The position numbers and the translations under genes are program-made. DNA of 64,000 nt from Motiliproteus sediminis (lineage in GTDB: Bacteria > Pseudomonadota > Gammaproteobacteria > Pseudomonadales > Balneatricaceae): NCBI RefSeq assembly GCF_017912535.1, contig NZ_JAERQK010000002.1:248001-312000 (forward strand), in the 5' to 3' direction. Shown one piece after another: positions 39,513 through 48,564 of the stretch (within the stretch, counting starts at the first letter, position 1; each line of letters begins with the position of its first letter). The notes under the pieces are model-generated. The model ran no database searches. It worked only from the letters and a program-made list of their open reading frames with translations, and was not told where the DNA came from.

Positions 39513-40256
39513 TTATCCGAGATTCTGCAATACACGTGCCGCCGCTTCGGAATTCTCCTTGGCGTCCTGCATCATCTTGATGTTCATTTCGAAACGACGA
39601 GAAAGATCGATAATCGCGGTCAGCTCGCTCACCGCGTTAACGTTGCTGCTCTCCAGATAGCCGCTTTTTACCCGCACCGTGGGGTCTGGCTGTAACACCG
39701 CGTTATCACTGGCGCGCATCAGGCCATCGAGACCTTTTTCCAGTTCACCCGCGGCAGGCTTGACCAGCTTCAACCGATCCACCACCGCCAGCGTGTTATC
39801 GGCATCACCCACCACCTTGACCGTCAGGGTGCCATCTTCACCGATATCCACCTTGGCGGCAGGCGGCAACTGCACCGGCCCGCCTTCGCCGAGAACCGGC
39901 AATCCACTGCCCGTAACCAGCACGCCGGCGGCAGTGATCTGCAGCTCGCCGGCACGGGTATAGGCTTCGCTGCCGTCTGCGGCACGCACCGCCAACCAAC
40001 CCTCTCCCTGGATCGCCACGTCCAGGTCATTGCCGGTGTGGTTCTGCATACCGGGACTCTGGTCGGTGGCGGGACGCTCGGTCATGGCGTACACACGGCT
40101 GTTGTAACCGTCGCCAAACACAGGCATGGCACGGGCTTGCGCCAGATCCGACTTGAACCCGGTGGTATTGACGTTAGCGAGGTTGTTGGCATGCGCGGTC
40201 TGCGCGAGCATGGTCTGCGTCGCACCGGTCATCGACAGATAAAGCAGCTTGTCCAT
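39513..40256 (-). CDS. flgF: Flagellar proximal rod protein FlgF
   Basis: A 247-residue proximal rod protein with the rod-family N-terminus (AQTAHANNLANVNTTGFKSD) and C-terminal IIDLSRRFEMNIKMM. It is the first gene of a second rod/ring unit, with a consensus sigma-54 promoter 54-69 bp upstream and a GAGAGGA ribosome site. Confidence 0.96.
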   Translation of the reverse strand: MDKLLYLSMTGATQTMLAQTAHANNLANVNTTGFKSDLAQARAMPVFGDGYNSRVYAMTERPATDQSPGMQNHTGNDLDVAIQGEGWLAVRAADGSEAYTRAGELQITAAGVLVTGSGLPVLGEGGPVQLPPAAKVDIGEDGTLTVKVVGDADNTLAVVDRLKLVKPAAGELEKGLDGLMRASDNAVLQPDPTVRVKSGYLESSNVNAVSELTAIIDLSRRFEMNIKMMQDAKENSEAAARVLQNLG

Positions 40257-40309
40257 TCGGCCCTGTCCTCTCTTTTAATACGCTGAAAACGACTGTTGTC
40301 AGTACGTAC

Positions 40310-40325
40310 TGCAAGAGCAGTGCCA
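40310..40325 (-). promoter_or_regulatory. Sigma-54 (RpoN) promoter of flgF operon
   Basis: Minus-strand TGGCACTGCTCTTGCA matches the -24 TGGCAC and -12 TTGCA elements, with the required 10 bases between GG and GC. It probably depends on FleQ or FleR and drives flgFGHIJ, with readthrough to flgKL. Confidence 0.92.
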
Positions 40326-40417
40326 AAACTATCAGGCGCAAAAAAGCACAGCCCGACCGCAGCCGAACCGTGCCTGAAAAGAAGCCATGACCCCGCCCGG
40401 ACGGGGCCTTAAGGCGC

Positions 40418-42394
40418 TTAACTGATCTGCAGAATCGCCTGGGTTACGGCGTTTTCGGTCTGCAGGGTCTTGGAGTTGGCCTGGAAGTTCCGCTGCGCTT
40501 CGATCAGCGCCACCAGCTCTTCAGAGAGATCAACGTTGGATTGTTCCAGCGCGGCCGACCGCAGCGAGCCGTTGAGACCGGTTCCCGGCGGGTTCAGAAT
40601 CGCCTGGCCGGACTCCAGCGTAGCACTCCACTCGGTGTTACCCGTGGGCTGCAAGCCACCCTGGTTCTCAAAGGTGGCCAGCGCCACGATTCCCAGATTG
40701 GAGTTCTGACCATTACTGAAGCTCGCCACCATGGTGCCGTCCGCGGCGAAGGTTACGCCGATCAGATCACCCTTGGTGAAACCATCCTGAGTCGAGGATT
40801 TTACGATCGACTCGGAAGCAAACTGAGTAGTACCACTCAAGTCCAAAATGACGTCGGTCTGAGGGTTCGCAGGGTCGGCATTCTGAATCGTCAACCGCGG
40901 CGCCAGGCCTGACGCACTCACCGGCGAGCCGTTGACGGATTGCAAAGTACCGGTGGTGTTATCAAAAGTGATAACCACCGGTCCAGGTTCAGTCGGATTA
41001 CCACTTGCCCCTGGCGGCAAGGCTTTGCCGATATCCAGCAGATCGGTACCATTCAGATAGGCGTACATCTGATAGACCCCCTGAAAACTGTTGTCGCCAT
41101 TCTCAATGGTCGCCAACTGCCCGCCCGGCATGGCCACCGTATCCAAAACAGCCCCCGTTTCACTTACCGCTAGCGGATCCAAGTCCCCCTGATCCGTTTT
41201 ATAAGTAATCAGGAGCTGGTTATTGTTGGTGGGATCGCCAGATATCGTATCGATTTCAGGAAAGATCGCTAATATTGCCGACTGGTTATTTTCAAACTGA
41301 GTGATAATATCCGTTACCGTCGCGTTCTGCGCATAATCCAGCTGGTACGATTTAGTGCCGCTTCCGATGGTAATACTCCCATCCGCTGCTGCAGGAAAGG
41401 CGGTGCCGTCAAACAAAAGTCCCTGCACCTCAGCGGCAGATACATCTGCAGAAGTACCTGTTACATTTACACCCGCAGGAAAGTTAGTAACCACATCCTC
41501 AACGTTGGCGGCCGACGCAAAATAAGTAACTTCAAGACCGGTCCCTGCAGCGTCTGCCGCAATGCTGCGCACCCTGCCATCGGAAGTTCGGATTGAATTT
41601 AGCGCATTGGCATCACCCAAAATACCGGCGACTAAATCCGCCGCGTCAGTTATTGGCCCACCAAAGTTAAGCGTCACATCGCCACCGGCAATCTGCACCA
41701 CAGTCCCGTCAGGGATAGGAAATCCGCCCAGATCAGCAAAATTGAGGGTCTGACGCTCACGCAGTGCTGGCTGCTCAACGTAATCGAACTTGATGGTGTT
41801 TTCGTTACCCAGACTATCGAAGGTCCGCGTGGTGGTACTGAACGTATAAGACGCCGAATCATCAGGGTCATAAGGACGCAACAGACCATCGGCATCGGCA
41901 CGCGAATCGACATTGAACGACAGGCCGATACTTTCGGTCGCTTGCGGCGGGCTCTCCTTCTGCGATACCGCCATGGTACCGATAGGCAGCTGGTTGCCAG
42001 CATCATCCAAGCCATAGCCCTGCAGGAACTTGCCGTTCTTGCTCACCACGTTGCCGTCTTTATCCAGCTCAAAGCCGCCGGCACGGGTATAGGTAGTACC
42101 ACCCTGGCCGTCATTGAGCTGGAAAAAACCGGAGCCGTCGATCGCCAGATCCAGATTGTTGTTGGTAAATTCGATCGTACCCGCCGTAAAGTCCTGCGCG
42201 ATATCAGACACGATCACACCGGCACCGGGGTTATTGGTACTACCGGCACCGACCACCACCGTGGTGAAGATGTCGGCAAACTCGGTGCGACCCGACTTGA
42301 ACCCCACCGTACTGGCGTTGGCAATGTTGTTGCCGGTTACATCCAGCTCGATGGTGGACGCCTTCAGGCCGGTGATAGCGGTATTAAACGCCAT
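40418..42394 (-). CDS. flgE: Flagellar hook protein FlgE (large form)
   Basis: The hook subunit, 658 residues. The N-terminal ASTIELDVTGNNIANASTVG and C-terminal LVALIEAQRNFQANSKTLQTEN are conserved. It is much longer than the E. coli FlgE (402 residues); the extra length is in the surface-exposed middle (about 150-480), rich in Asp, Thr and Gly. Last gene of the flgBCDE unit. A GC-rich inverted repeat just after the stop, at about 40388-40408, lacks a T-run. Confidence 0.95.
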   Translation of the reverse strand: MAFNTAITGLKASTIELDVTGNNIANASTVGFKSGRTEFADIFTTVVVGAGSTNNPGAGVIVSDIAQDFTAGTIEFTNNNLDLAIDGSGFFQLNDGQGGTTYTRAGGFELDKDGNVVSKNGKFLQGYGLDDAGNQLPIGTMAVSQKESPPQATESIGLSFNVDSRADADGLLRPYDPDDSASYTFSTTTRTFDSLGNENTIKFDYVEQPALRERQTLNFADLGGFPIPDGTVVQIAGGDVTLNFGGPITDAADLVAGILGDANALNSIRTSDGRVRSIAADAAGTGLEVTYFASAANVEDVVTNFPAGVNVTGTSADVSAAEVQGLLFDGTAFPAAADGSITIGSGTKSYQLDYAQNATVTDIITQFENNQSAILAIFPEIDTISGDPTNNNQLLITYKTDQGDLDPLAVSETGAVLDTVAMPGGQLATIENGDNSFQGVYQMYAYLNGTDLLDIGKALPPGASGNPTEPGPVVITFDNTTGTLQSVNGSPVSASGLAPRLTIQNADPANPQTDVILDLSGTTQFASESIVKSSTQDGFTKGDLIGVTFAADGTMVASFSNGQNSNLGIVALATFENQGGLQPTGNTEWSATLESGQAILNPPGTGLNGSLRSAALEQSNVDLSEELVALIEAQRNFQANSKTLQTENAVTQAILQIS

Positions 42395-42405
42395 AACGTC
42401 ACCCC

Positions 42406-43071
42406 TTATCCTATCTGTTTGATTTGATCGAGCGACACGGATCCGCCCGGTATATTGATCTTCATCCCCACGCCGTTCTGACCCAGGGTGACACTTTCGA
42501 CGTTGCGACCCAGATAGGTCTGCACCGCCTCGTACTCGTTATCAGGCCCTAACGCTGACGCTTCGAAACGGTAGGTACCACCAGCCAACTCCGCTGGCAG
42601 GTTCCAGGCAAAGTTGCCGTCACCGGCAGCCTGAGCGCCCAGAGAGAAACTCCCAACCTCTTTCCCCGCTTCGTCAAACACCGTGACCTTAACGTCCGGC
42701 GAGCTATAGGGCAGCTCCAACACGCCATCAACCCGACCGTTGGCATCCACTTGAGCCGTGGTCGTAGGCACATAGACGGTCTGTCCGATCAACGACGAAG
42801 CCTGCAGCGCCGTCTGACTCGACATCATCGAGTTGGAGAAGTTGTTCATCGAGTTATTGAGGTTGGCGATCCCCTCCACCATGCTCATATCGGAGATCTG
42901 ACTCATGAACTCGCTGGTTTCAGCGGGACTGGTCGGATCCTGATTACGCAGGTTGGCGATCATCAACTTCATGAACATATCGCTCTGCGTCTCTGCCGCC
43001 TTTTCGGTTTTGGACGGATTGAGATTCAGATACGGATTGTCCGCGTTGTTTACACCTTTGATATCAGCCAT
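42406..43071 (-). CDS. flgD: Flagellar hook assembly scaffold FlgD
   Basis: FlgD caps the growing hook. From the ATG at 43071, which has GAGGAGG nine bases ahead, the product has 221 residues; a GTG at 43095 is less likely. The conserved FMKLMIANLRNQDPTSPAE motif lies near residue 30, and the FlgD Ig-like and TUDOR-like domains follow. Immediately upstream of flgE. Confidence 0.95.
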   Translation of the reverse strand: MADIKGVNNADNPYLNLNPSKTEKAAETQSDMFMKLMIANLRNQDPTSPAETSEFMSQISDMSMVEGIANLNNSMNNFSNSMMSSQTALQASSLIGQTVYVPTTTAQVDANGRVDGVLELPYSSPDVKVTVFDEAGKEVGSFSLGAQAAGDGNFAWNLPAELAGGTYRFEASALGPDNEYEAVQTYLGRNVESVTLGQNGVGMKINIPGGSVSLDQIKQIG

Positions 43072-43127
43072 GACGGCCCTCCTCGCAAGCGCCACCCGTC
43101 GGCGGTCTTACGCATTGCTAAAATGCT

Positions 43128-43568
43128 TTACTGCCCCAGCGTCAGCACGCGCTGCATCATCTCTTTGGCGCTATTCATGATGTCGGCGTTGGTCTGAAAG
43201 GACCGCGAGGCCGAAATCATGTTGGTCATCTCTTCAACCACATTGACGTTGGGGTAGTACACAAAGCCGTTGTCGTCGGCCATGGGATGATTAGGCTCAT
43301 ATTGGCGGCGCAAGGGTGCGTCGCTTTCGATAATGCCCTGTACCTTTACGCCAACACCCGCACTGGCATCGAGCACGTCATCACCCAACGGCTTCTGCAT
43401 CGCCTGCTGATGAGCCACTGCAAACAGCGGCTGGCGGGCACGGTAGGTTTCACCCACACTACTGCTCACGCTTTCGGCATTGGCAATATTGCTGGCCACC
43501 GTATTGAGACGGATCGACTGGGCGCTCATACCGGACCCGGCGATGTTAAAAACGTTGGCGAGAGACAT
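43128..43568 (-). CDS. flgC: Flagellar proximal rod protein FlgC
   Basis: A 146-residue rod protein with N-terminal MSAQSIRLNTVASNIANAES and C-terminal MISASRSFQTNADIMNSAKEM, both diagnostic. It starts 5 bp after flgB. Confidence 0.96.
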   Translation of the reverse strand: MSLANVFNIAGSGMSAQSIRLNTVASNIANAESVSSSVGETYRARQPLFAVAHQQAMQKPLGDDVLDASAGVGVKVQGIIESDAPLRRQYEPNHPMADDNGFVYYPNVNVVEEMTNMISASRSFQTNADIMNSAKEMMQRVLTLGQ

Positions 43569-43573
43569 AATTG

Positions 43574-43978
43574 TTATTCACCCTTGATCGCGGACAACAG
43601 GCCGCTGAACTTGCGGTTGAGAAAAATAAAGCTGGCCTGGAAGGCCATCGCATTCTGGGCGTATTCCGCCTGCTCGCGCTGCATGTCGACTGTGTTGCCA
43701 TCGACAGAGGGCTGGGTCGGATTGCGGTACAGCAGCTCCGCCGCCAGGTCCGGATTGACCAGTCCCGACTGATGACCATTCCGGCGCACATCCAGCTTCA
43801 CCGGTGCCACATCACTGGCGTTTTGCGCCGCCAACACCGCGCGAAAATCAATATCCCGCGCTTTGTAATTGGGGGTATCGGCATTAGCAATATTATTGGC
43901 CAGCACTTCCGCCCGCTTGGTACGCACCAAAAGCGCCTGCGGGTGAATTCCCAGTGCTGCATCAAATGAAATTGCCAT
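43574..43978 (-). CDS. flgB: Flagellar proximal rod protein FlgB
   Basis: A 134-residue rod protein (RAEVLANNIANADTPNYKARD). I start at the ATG at 43978: AGAGGA lies upstream, and the sigma-54 promoter at 44018-44033 puts the transcript start at about 44006, inside the longer frame that would begin at 44017. First gene of flgBCDE. Confidence 0.95.
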   Translation of the reverse strand: MAISFDAALGIHPQALLVRTKRAEVLANNIANADTPNYKARDIDFRAVLAAQNASDVAPVKLDVRRNGHQSGLVNPDLAAELLYRNPTQPSVDGNTVDMQREQAEYAQNAMAFQASFIFLNRKFSGLLSAIKGE

Positions 43979-44017
43979 GTTGCCGTCCTCTCTACGCGCT
44001 ACGAGCACCAAGAACAA

Positions 44018-44033
44018 AGCAACACTTATGCCA
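44018..44033 (-). promoter_or_regulatory. Sigma-54 (RpoN) promoter of flgBCDE
   Basis: Minus-strand TGGCATAAGTGTTGCT, with 10 bases between the GG and GC dinucleotides. The A-rich stretch upstream (44034-44095) could aid bending and binding of FleQ. This element decides the flgB start. Confidence 0.87.
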
Positions 44034-44116
44034 TAAATAAAAACCCTTTATAAACAACAGAATAAGAAAAAAAGAAAAGCAAGAACAGGCAAAAGCGGCA
44101 AGGTGTTACCGCCACG

Positions 44117-44176
44117 TTGCCGCCGTAGGGCGGCAAGGGCTCAACAGCAGAGGCAGAGGGCCGGCAAGACGCCGGC
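44117..44176. other. Two GC-rich hairpins between cheR and flgB
   Basis: Inverted repeats TTGCCGCC / GGCGGCAA (44117-44136) and GCCGGC / GCCGGC (44160-44176) lie downstream of the cheR stop. Neither has a clear T-run on either strand, so a terminator role for cheR is possible but unproven. Confidence 0.4.
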
Positions 44177-44186
44177 AAAGAAGTGA

Positions 44187-45041
44187 CTACTTGGCCCGGT
44201 AGATGATGCCAGGGCTGCAGTGAACCATTTCGTAGAGGTCGTTGAGGTGTCCGAGGGACTCGGAAGCCCCCAGAAACAGGTATCCACCCGGCTTCAATTG
44301 CGCGTGGATCTTACGCAGAATTTCCAGCTTGAGCTCGGAAGAGAAATAGATCAGCACGTTGCGACAGAACACCACGTCGAACTTACCCAGCAAAGTGTAG
44401 GTACTCAACAGATTGAGTGCGCGAAACTCGACCCGCGCCTTAATCTCAGGACGCACCTTGAAACCACCTTCAGGCAGCTTCAGAAAATAGCGCTCCAGTC
44501 GTTCTTTCTGCAGTCCGCGCCCCACCGCCAGCATGTCGTACTCGCCCTTTTTGGCGTGCTCCAGCATGGTGGGCGAGATATCGGTCGCCACCACCCGCTC
44601 GCCCGCCCGCAGCATCCCTGGCTTGCTGCGTTTAAACTCCTCGAGGGTCATGCTGATGGAGTAGGGCTCCTGCCCCGAAGAGCAGGCTGCAGACCAGACC
44701 CTTAGCGGCTGCGCCCCGGTTCGACCAGCCAACTCGGGCAACAACCGATCACGCAGAATATTGAACGGATGCACGTCACGAAACCAGAGCGTTTCATTGG
44801 TGGTCATCGCGTCCACCACCCGTTCTCTCAGGCGAGAACCCGCTCCGCCCTTCATCGCCTTAACCAGCTCATCCAGCGTGGTGCAGTTGATCTCCGCCAT
44901 AATCGACGATAAACGACTGCTAACGAGGTATTCCTTGTTATCGCCCAGCAAAATACCGCAGGCATCCTGCAAAAAGTCGCGGAACAGGGCAAACCCTTGA
45001 GCGGTAATCTGAACGCGTGGCGCAGTGCGAAGACTGGTCAT
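44187..45041 (-). CDS. cheR: Chemotaxis protein methyltransferase CheR
   Basis: A 284-residue methyltransferase that methylates chemoreceptor glutamates using SAM. It has an N-terminal helical CheR_N domain (to about 85), then TNETLWFRDVHPF, WSAACSSGQEPYSI (SAM motif I) and FDVVFCRNVLIYF. Located next to cheV and the rod genes, as in Pseudomonas. Confidence 0.96.
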   Translation of the reverse strand: MTSLRTAPRVQITAQGFALFRDFLQDACGILLGDNKEYLVSSRLSSIMAEINCTTLDELVKAMKGGAGSRLRERVVDAMTTNETLWFRDVHPFNILRDRLLPELAGRTGAQPLRVWSAACSSGQEPYSISMTLEEFKRSKPGMLRAGERVVATDISPTMLEHAKKGEYDMLAVGRGLQKERLERYFLKLPEGGFKVRPEIKARVEFRALNLLSTYTLLGKFDVVFCRNVLIYFSSELKLEILRKIHAQLKPGGYLFLGASESLGHLNDLYEMVHCSPGIIYRAK

Positions 45042-45072
45042 TAAATATGGTTATCCGATTCCTGTGGGGAGA

Positions 45073-46002
45073 CTAGGGCTTGACTGCCTGCAACCGCTCT
45101 TTAACACGAGTGGCAAGCTCATCGGGTTGGAACTTGGCCAGAAAGTCATCGGCACCGACCTTATCCACCATGGCCTGATTAAACACGCCACTTAAGGAGG
45201 TATGCAACATAATGTGCAATCCTTTCATGCGCTCGTCCGCTCGCAACGAAGCGGTGAGGGTATAACCATCCATCTCCGGCATCTCAATATCCGAGATGAG
45301 CATCAAATAGTCATCAGCCGGCCGACCGCCTTCATCCGCAACGCCGCGCAAGAAATCGAGCATCTCCTTACCGTTTTTCTTGGTGGTTACATCCACTTCA
45401 AGCGTTTCAAGACAACGCTCCAGCTGTTTACGCGCAACCACCGAGTCATCGACAATCAAGACATGCGGCCGGTGCTGGCGGTTGGCGCGAATTTCATCAG
45501 CCAGCCCCAAGTCCACCTCTTCGGAGCGCGGCGCCACTTCAGCCAGAATCTTCTCCACATCGAGGATTTCAACCAACGCACCGTTGAGGTCGGTGACCGC
45601 AGTGAGGTAGCTGTCTTTGCCGGTACCTTTGGGCGGCGGATGGATCTCCTCCCAGTTGGTGTTGATGATCCGCTCGACCTTACTGACCTGAAAGCCCAAG
45701 ACCTGCTGATTGTATTCCGTCACGATGACAAAGCTGTTGGCTGGATCCGAAATGGGGCCACGACCCATCATGGCGCTGAGGTCCAGCACCGGAATAGCAG
45801 TACCGCGAATCTGGGCCACGCCCTTAACCCCGGCTTTAAGTTTGGGCATCAACGTCAGCTTGGGGCATTGAATAACTTCACGCACCTTGAACACGTTAAT
45901 ACCGTAGATCTGCGAACCTTCCAAACGGAACAGCAACAGTTCCAGACGGTTTTTACCAACTAACTGCGTGCGTTGATTGACACTATCGAGGACACCCGCC
46001 AT
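45073..46002 (-). CDS. cheV: Chemotaxis coupling protein CheV
   Basis: A 309-residue fusion of a CheW-like coupling domain (about 20-160; YGINVFKVREVIQCP) and a receiver (about 175-305; VLIVDDSVVARK, with Asp in LISDIEMPEMDG). It links receptors to CheA and may adapt by phosphorylation. It is 31 bp from cheR on the same strand. Confidence 0.96.
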   Translation of the reverse strand: MAGVLDSVNQRTQLVGKNRLELLLFRLEGSQIYGINVFKVREVIQCPKLTLMPKLKAGVKGVAQIRGTAIPVLDLSAMMGRGPISDPANSFVIVTEYNQQVLGFQVSKVERIINTNWEEIHPPPKGTGKDSYLTAVTDLNGALVEILDVEKILAEVAPRSEEVDLGLADEIRANRQHRPHVLIVDDSVVARKQLERCLETLEVDVTTKKNGKEMLDFLRGVADEGGRPADDYLMLISDIEMPEMDGYTLTASLRADERMKGLHIMLHTSLSGVFNQAMVDKVGADDFLAKFQPDELATRVKERLQAVKP

Positions 46003-46135
46003 TTGAATTCTCTTCCTTAACTTGCGTTAGCCCCGGATAACCCCTTAAATGGCGTCATGCCAACTCCCAAGGAAATACCCGCCGTCGCGCACCCTGAAAA
46101 AGCGATGCAGCGTGCCAGAATCATAGGACATTTCC

Positions 46136-46843
46136 ATGTGCAGGGGTAGTTTATACGGCAGTGTTCGCCGGCTGTGCCTGATGCTGCTTACGGCGCTAGT
46201 GGCTACCCCTACCAGTGCCAACGACCTTCTCTACCAGCAAGCACAGGACTACCTTCGCCGGCAGCTGGCCCCACTGCTGCAGCCCGGGGATCGCATCGAT
46301 ATTGAAGTAAGAACCATCGACTCTCGTCTGCAGCTCCCCGCATGCGCTTTCCCGCTGGTGTTTGAGCACCCACGTGCAATAGAACCAGGGGCCTTTTCAG
46401 TCAAGACCGAATGCGCAGGCCCCAAACGCTGGTCAGTGTATCTGAATGGCAACGTGGAGATATTCCGCCCGGTTGTGGTCAGTGCCCGCCCCATTGGCCG
46501 TGACACCCGCCTCACAAGTACGCTACTGACTCTCGCCGAACGCCCCCTCAGCCAGCTGCATCACGGCTACTATACCGACCCGTCCCTGCTGACCGACCAT
46601 ATCAGCCGGCGCAACCTGCCGGCACAACAGGTATTGCAACCCCGCCACCTGTCCCCGCCACTACTGGTCCGCGAAGGTGACGACGTCGTAATTCAGGCGG
46701 GCGGGAGCCTGCTGAGCGTAGAAACCCGGGGCATCGCGCTGGAAGATGGCCGGCTGGATCAGCAGATTCGGGTAAAAAACAGCCGTTCCGAACGCGTCAT
46801 TCGCGCCAGAGTAGCCGCCAGAGGGCGGGTGGTCACGCGCTAA
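46136..46843 (+). CDS. flgA: Flagellar P-ring assembly chaperone FlgA
   Basis: A 235-residue periplasmic chaperone for FlgI. A signal peptide ends near ATPTSANDLL. A SAF-like and a C-terminal beta domain follow (REGDDVVIQAGG and IRVKNSRSERVIRARV). Divergent from cheV. The start at ATG 46136 gives a plausible signal peptide; the Shine-Dalgarno (ATAGGA) is moderate. Confidence 0.92.
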   Translation: MCRGSLYGSVRRLCLMLLTALVATPTSANDLLYQQAQDYLRRQLAPLLQPGDRIDIEVRTIDSRLQLPACAFPLVFEHPRAIEPGAFSVKTECAGPKRWSVYLNGNVEIFRPVVVSARPIGRDTRLTSTLLTLAERPLSQLHHGYYTDPSLLTDHISRRNLPAQQVLQPRHLSPPLLVREGDDVVIQAGGSLLSVETRGIALEDGRLDQQIRVKNSRSERVIRARVAARGRVVTR

Positions 46844-46929
46844 CTCAGTGATCAATAGAAGATTTCAAGCCGCGCATAGGTTATACTCCGAGAGCATTAA
46901 TCGAGATCAATTTTTTTCTTAAAAAGGTC

Positions 46930-46956
46930 TCAAGTCGTGCCGACCTCGGCCGATAG
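46930..46956 (+). promoter_or_regulatory. Sigma-28 (FliA) promoter of flgMN
   Basis: TCAA, exactly 15 bases, GCCGATAG: one mismatch per box from the sigma-28 consensus. It is 36 bp before flgM. It gives the usual feedback in which sigma-28 makes its own inhibitor. Confidence 0.8.
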
Positions 46957-46992
46957 CTATACCCAGAAACGCAATTTAATGAGGAGATAGAC

Positions 46993-47307
46993 ATGGCCAT
47001 CGATTTCAACGGCCTGTCATCACGCACCAACGCAGGCAACACCAACCGGGTCAGTGGCAACGCTACCGACACTCCGGCCAAGAAAGCCGCGCAGGAAGGC
47101 AGCCCCAACGCAGCGCCGGAAACGGTCAAGCTGAGTGCGGAAGCGCAAACCCTGCAAAAGCTGGAAGAGAAGGTTGCGCAACTGCCGGACGTGGACGCGG
47201 ATCGGGTAGCACAGATCAAGCAGGCCATCGAGGACGGTTCCTATCAAGTGGACTCCCAGCGCGTGGCAGCCAAGCTGCTGCAGCTTGAGGATCAGTTGTT
47301 CGGATAA
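46993..47307 (+). CDS. flgM: Anti-sigma-28 factor FlgM
   Basis: A 104-residue FlgM. The N-terminal half is disordered; the C-terminal half ([35 protein letters not shown]) is the sigma-28-binding region. It blocks FliA until the hook is complete and is then exported. GAGGAG precedes the ATG; a sigma-28 promoter lies upstream; flgN follows 9 bp later. Confidence 0.95.
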   Translation: MAIDFNGLSSRTNAGNTNRVSGNATDTPAKKAAQEGSPNAAPETVKLSAEAQTLQKLEEKVAQLPDVDADRVAQIKQAIEDGSYQVDSQRVAAKLLQLEDQLFG

Positions 47308-47316
47308 CACCGCCCC

Positions 47317-47796
47317 ATGACCCAAACTCCTAGTGCCTTTATGGCTCTGGTCTCCGAGGGTAGCGAGCTTCTCGCTACCCTTTGTCGTTTAAGCGACGCC
47401 GAAAAATCTGCGATCGAAAAGATGGCGGCCGCCGATCTGCAACACGTGGTGACCGCCAAGCAGCAGAGTCTGCAGGCTCTTGCCGCCAACACCGATGCCC
47501 GCAACCAGTTTCTCCGCCAGCAGGGGCTGAGCTGTGACCAGCAGGGCGTTGACCAGTTGATCGCTTCACTACCTACCACCCAAGGGCAGCAACTACAGAA
47601 TGCGTGGAACAAGCTGACCGAAACCCTTCGCCGGGCAGCCGAGTTAAACCAGCGCAATGAGCAGATCGTCAAGCGTAACCAGCAGAGCCTGGAACAACTG
47701 CTATCAATACTGCGCGGTCAAAGCGGCAAAACCACACTCTACGATCAGGCCGGACTGAAAAATTACAGTGCCCGCGGCACTCTGGGGAAAGCCTGA
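47317..47796 (+). CDS. flgN: FlgK/FlgL export chaperone FlgN
   Basis: A 159-residue helical, Gln-rich protein with the FlgN-type C-terminus (LNQRNEQIVKRNQQSLEQLL and a final TLYDQAGLKNY). It protects FlgK and FlgL before export. It is cotranscribed with flgM. Confidence 0.92.
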   Translation: MTQTPSAFMALVSEGSELLATLCRLSDAEKSAIEKMAAADLQHVVTAKQQSLQALAANTDARNQFLRQQGLSCDQQGVDQLIASLPTTQGQQLQNAWNKLTETLRRAAELNQRNEQIVKRNQQSLEQLLSILRGQSGKTTLYDQAGLKNYSARGTLGKA

Positions 47797-47834
47797 GTCG
47801 ACACACCGTGACGTTCTGGTAGAATGCGGCGCGT

Positions 47835-47910
47835 CTCCCCGTAGTTCAACTGGATAGAACGAGGCCCTCCTAAGGCTTAGATCCGGGTTCAAGTCCTGGC
47901 GGGGAGGCCA
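47835..47910 (+). tRNA. tRNA-Arg(CCT)
   Basis: A full cloverleaf can be drawn: acceptor CTCCCCG / CGGGGAG, D stem GTTC / GAAC, anticodon stem AGGCC / GGCTT with loop CTCCTAA (anticodon CCT), T stem CCGGG / CCTGG with TTCAAGT loop, discriminator G and encoded CCA. The anticodon reads AGG codons. The first pair is C-G instead of the more usual G-C. It sits alone between flgN and tesA. Confidence 0.95.
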
Positions 47911-47928
47911 GTTTTCTATCTTGTCCTG

Positions 47929-48564
47929 CTACTTCACCGCACCCACTGCTTGCAACTGTGCCAACACCGGCTCCAGTACCGGCCAAACCTGGTCCAGCAG
48001 TGCCGGCTGCGCGGACGCCGTGGGATGAATACCGTCAGGTTGCATCAGCTCAGGATCGGTACCCACGCCATCGAGCAGGAAGGGCACCAGCGCAGTACCC
48101 AAACGCTCGCTGAGATCAGCATACAGAGCGAAAAAACCATCCGCGTACACCGGGCCGTAATTGGGTGGAATACGCATCCCCAGCAGCAGCACCGAGGCTC
48201 CGGCCTGCCTCGCCTGGCTAATCAGCGCTTCCAGATTACGTTTGATAGCCTCCAGCGGCACGCCCCGGAGGCCATCGTTGCCACCCAGTTCAAGAATCAA
48301 CAGCGCCGGCTGGTGGCGTTCAAGGAGCCCGGGTAAACGACTGCGGCCGCCACTGGTGGTTTCGCCGCTAACGCTGGCGTTGACCACCCGCAAAGCGTAG
48401 CCCTGCTGTTCCAGTCGCTGTTCCAGCAGTGCCACCCAGCCTTGCGCCGTTTCCATGCCATAAGCGGCACTGATACTATCACCGAGAACCAACACCGTTT
48501 CGGCCTGTGCGGGAACCGACAGCCACAACAACACTCCCACAATCCATGACTTCACTTTCCTCAT
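47929..48564 (-). CDS. tesA: Periplasmic arylesterase / thioesterase I / lysophospholipase TesA
   Basis: A 211-residue SGNH-family hydrolase with a signal peptide (ending VPAQA), Ser30 in the LGDSISAAYG block, the GGND oxyanion motif and the DGIHP Asp/His pair. It hydrolyses acyl esters in the periplasm. I use the ATG at 48564. Its first codons overlap the divergent ybbA gene. The tesA-ybbA-ybbP layout is also seen in E. coli. Confidence 0.94.
   Translation of the reverse strand: MRKVKSWIVGVLLWLSVPAQAETVLVLGDSISAAYGMETAQGWVALLEQRLEQQGYALRVVNASVSGETTSGGRSRLPGLLERHQPALLILELGGNDGLRGVPLEAIKRNLEALISQARQAGASVLLLGMRIPPNYGPVYADGFFALYADLSERLGTALVPFLLDGVGTDPELMQPDGIHPTASAQPALLDQVWPVLEPVLAQLQAVGAVK

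Noticed and set aside
40386-40410. Terminator after flgE
   Set aside because: GC-rich inverted repeat without a T-run on the minus strand; left unassigned.
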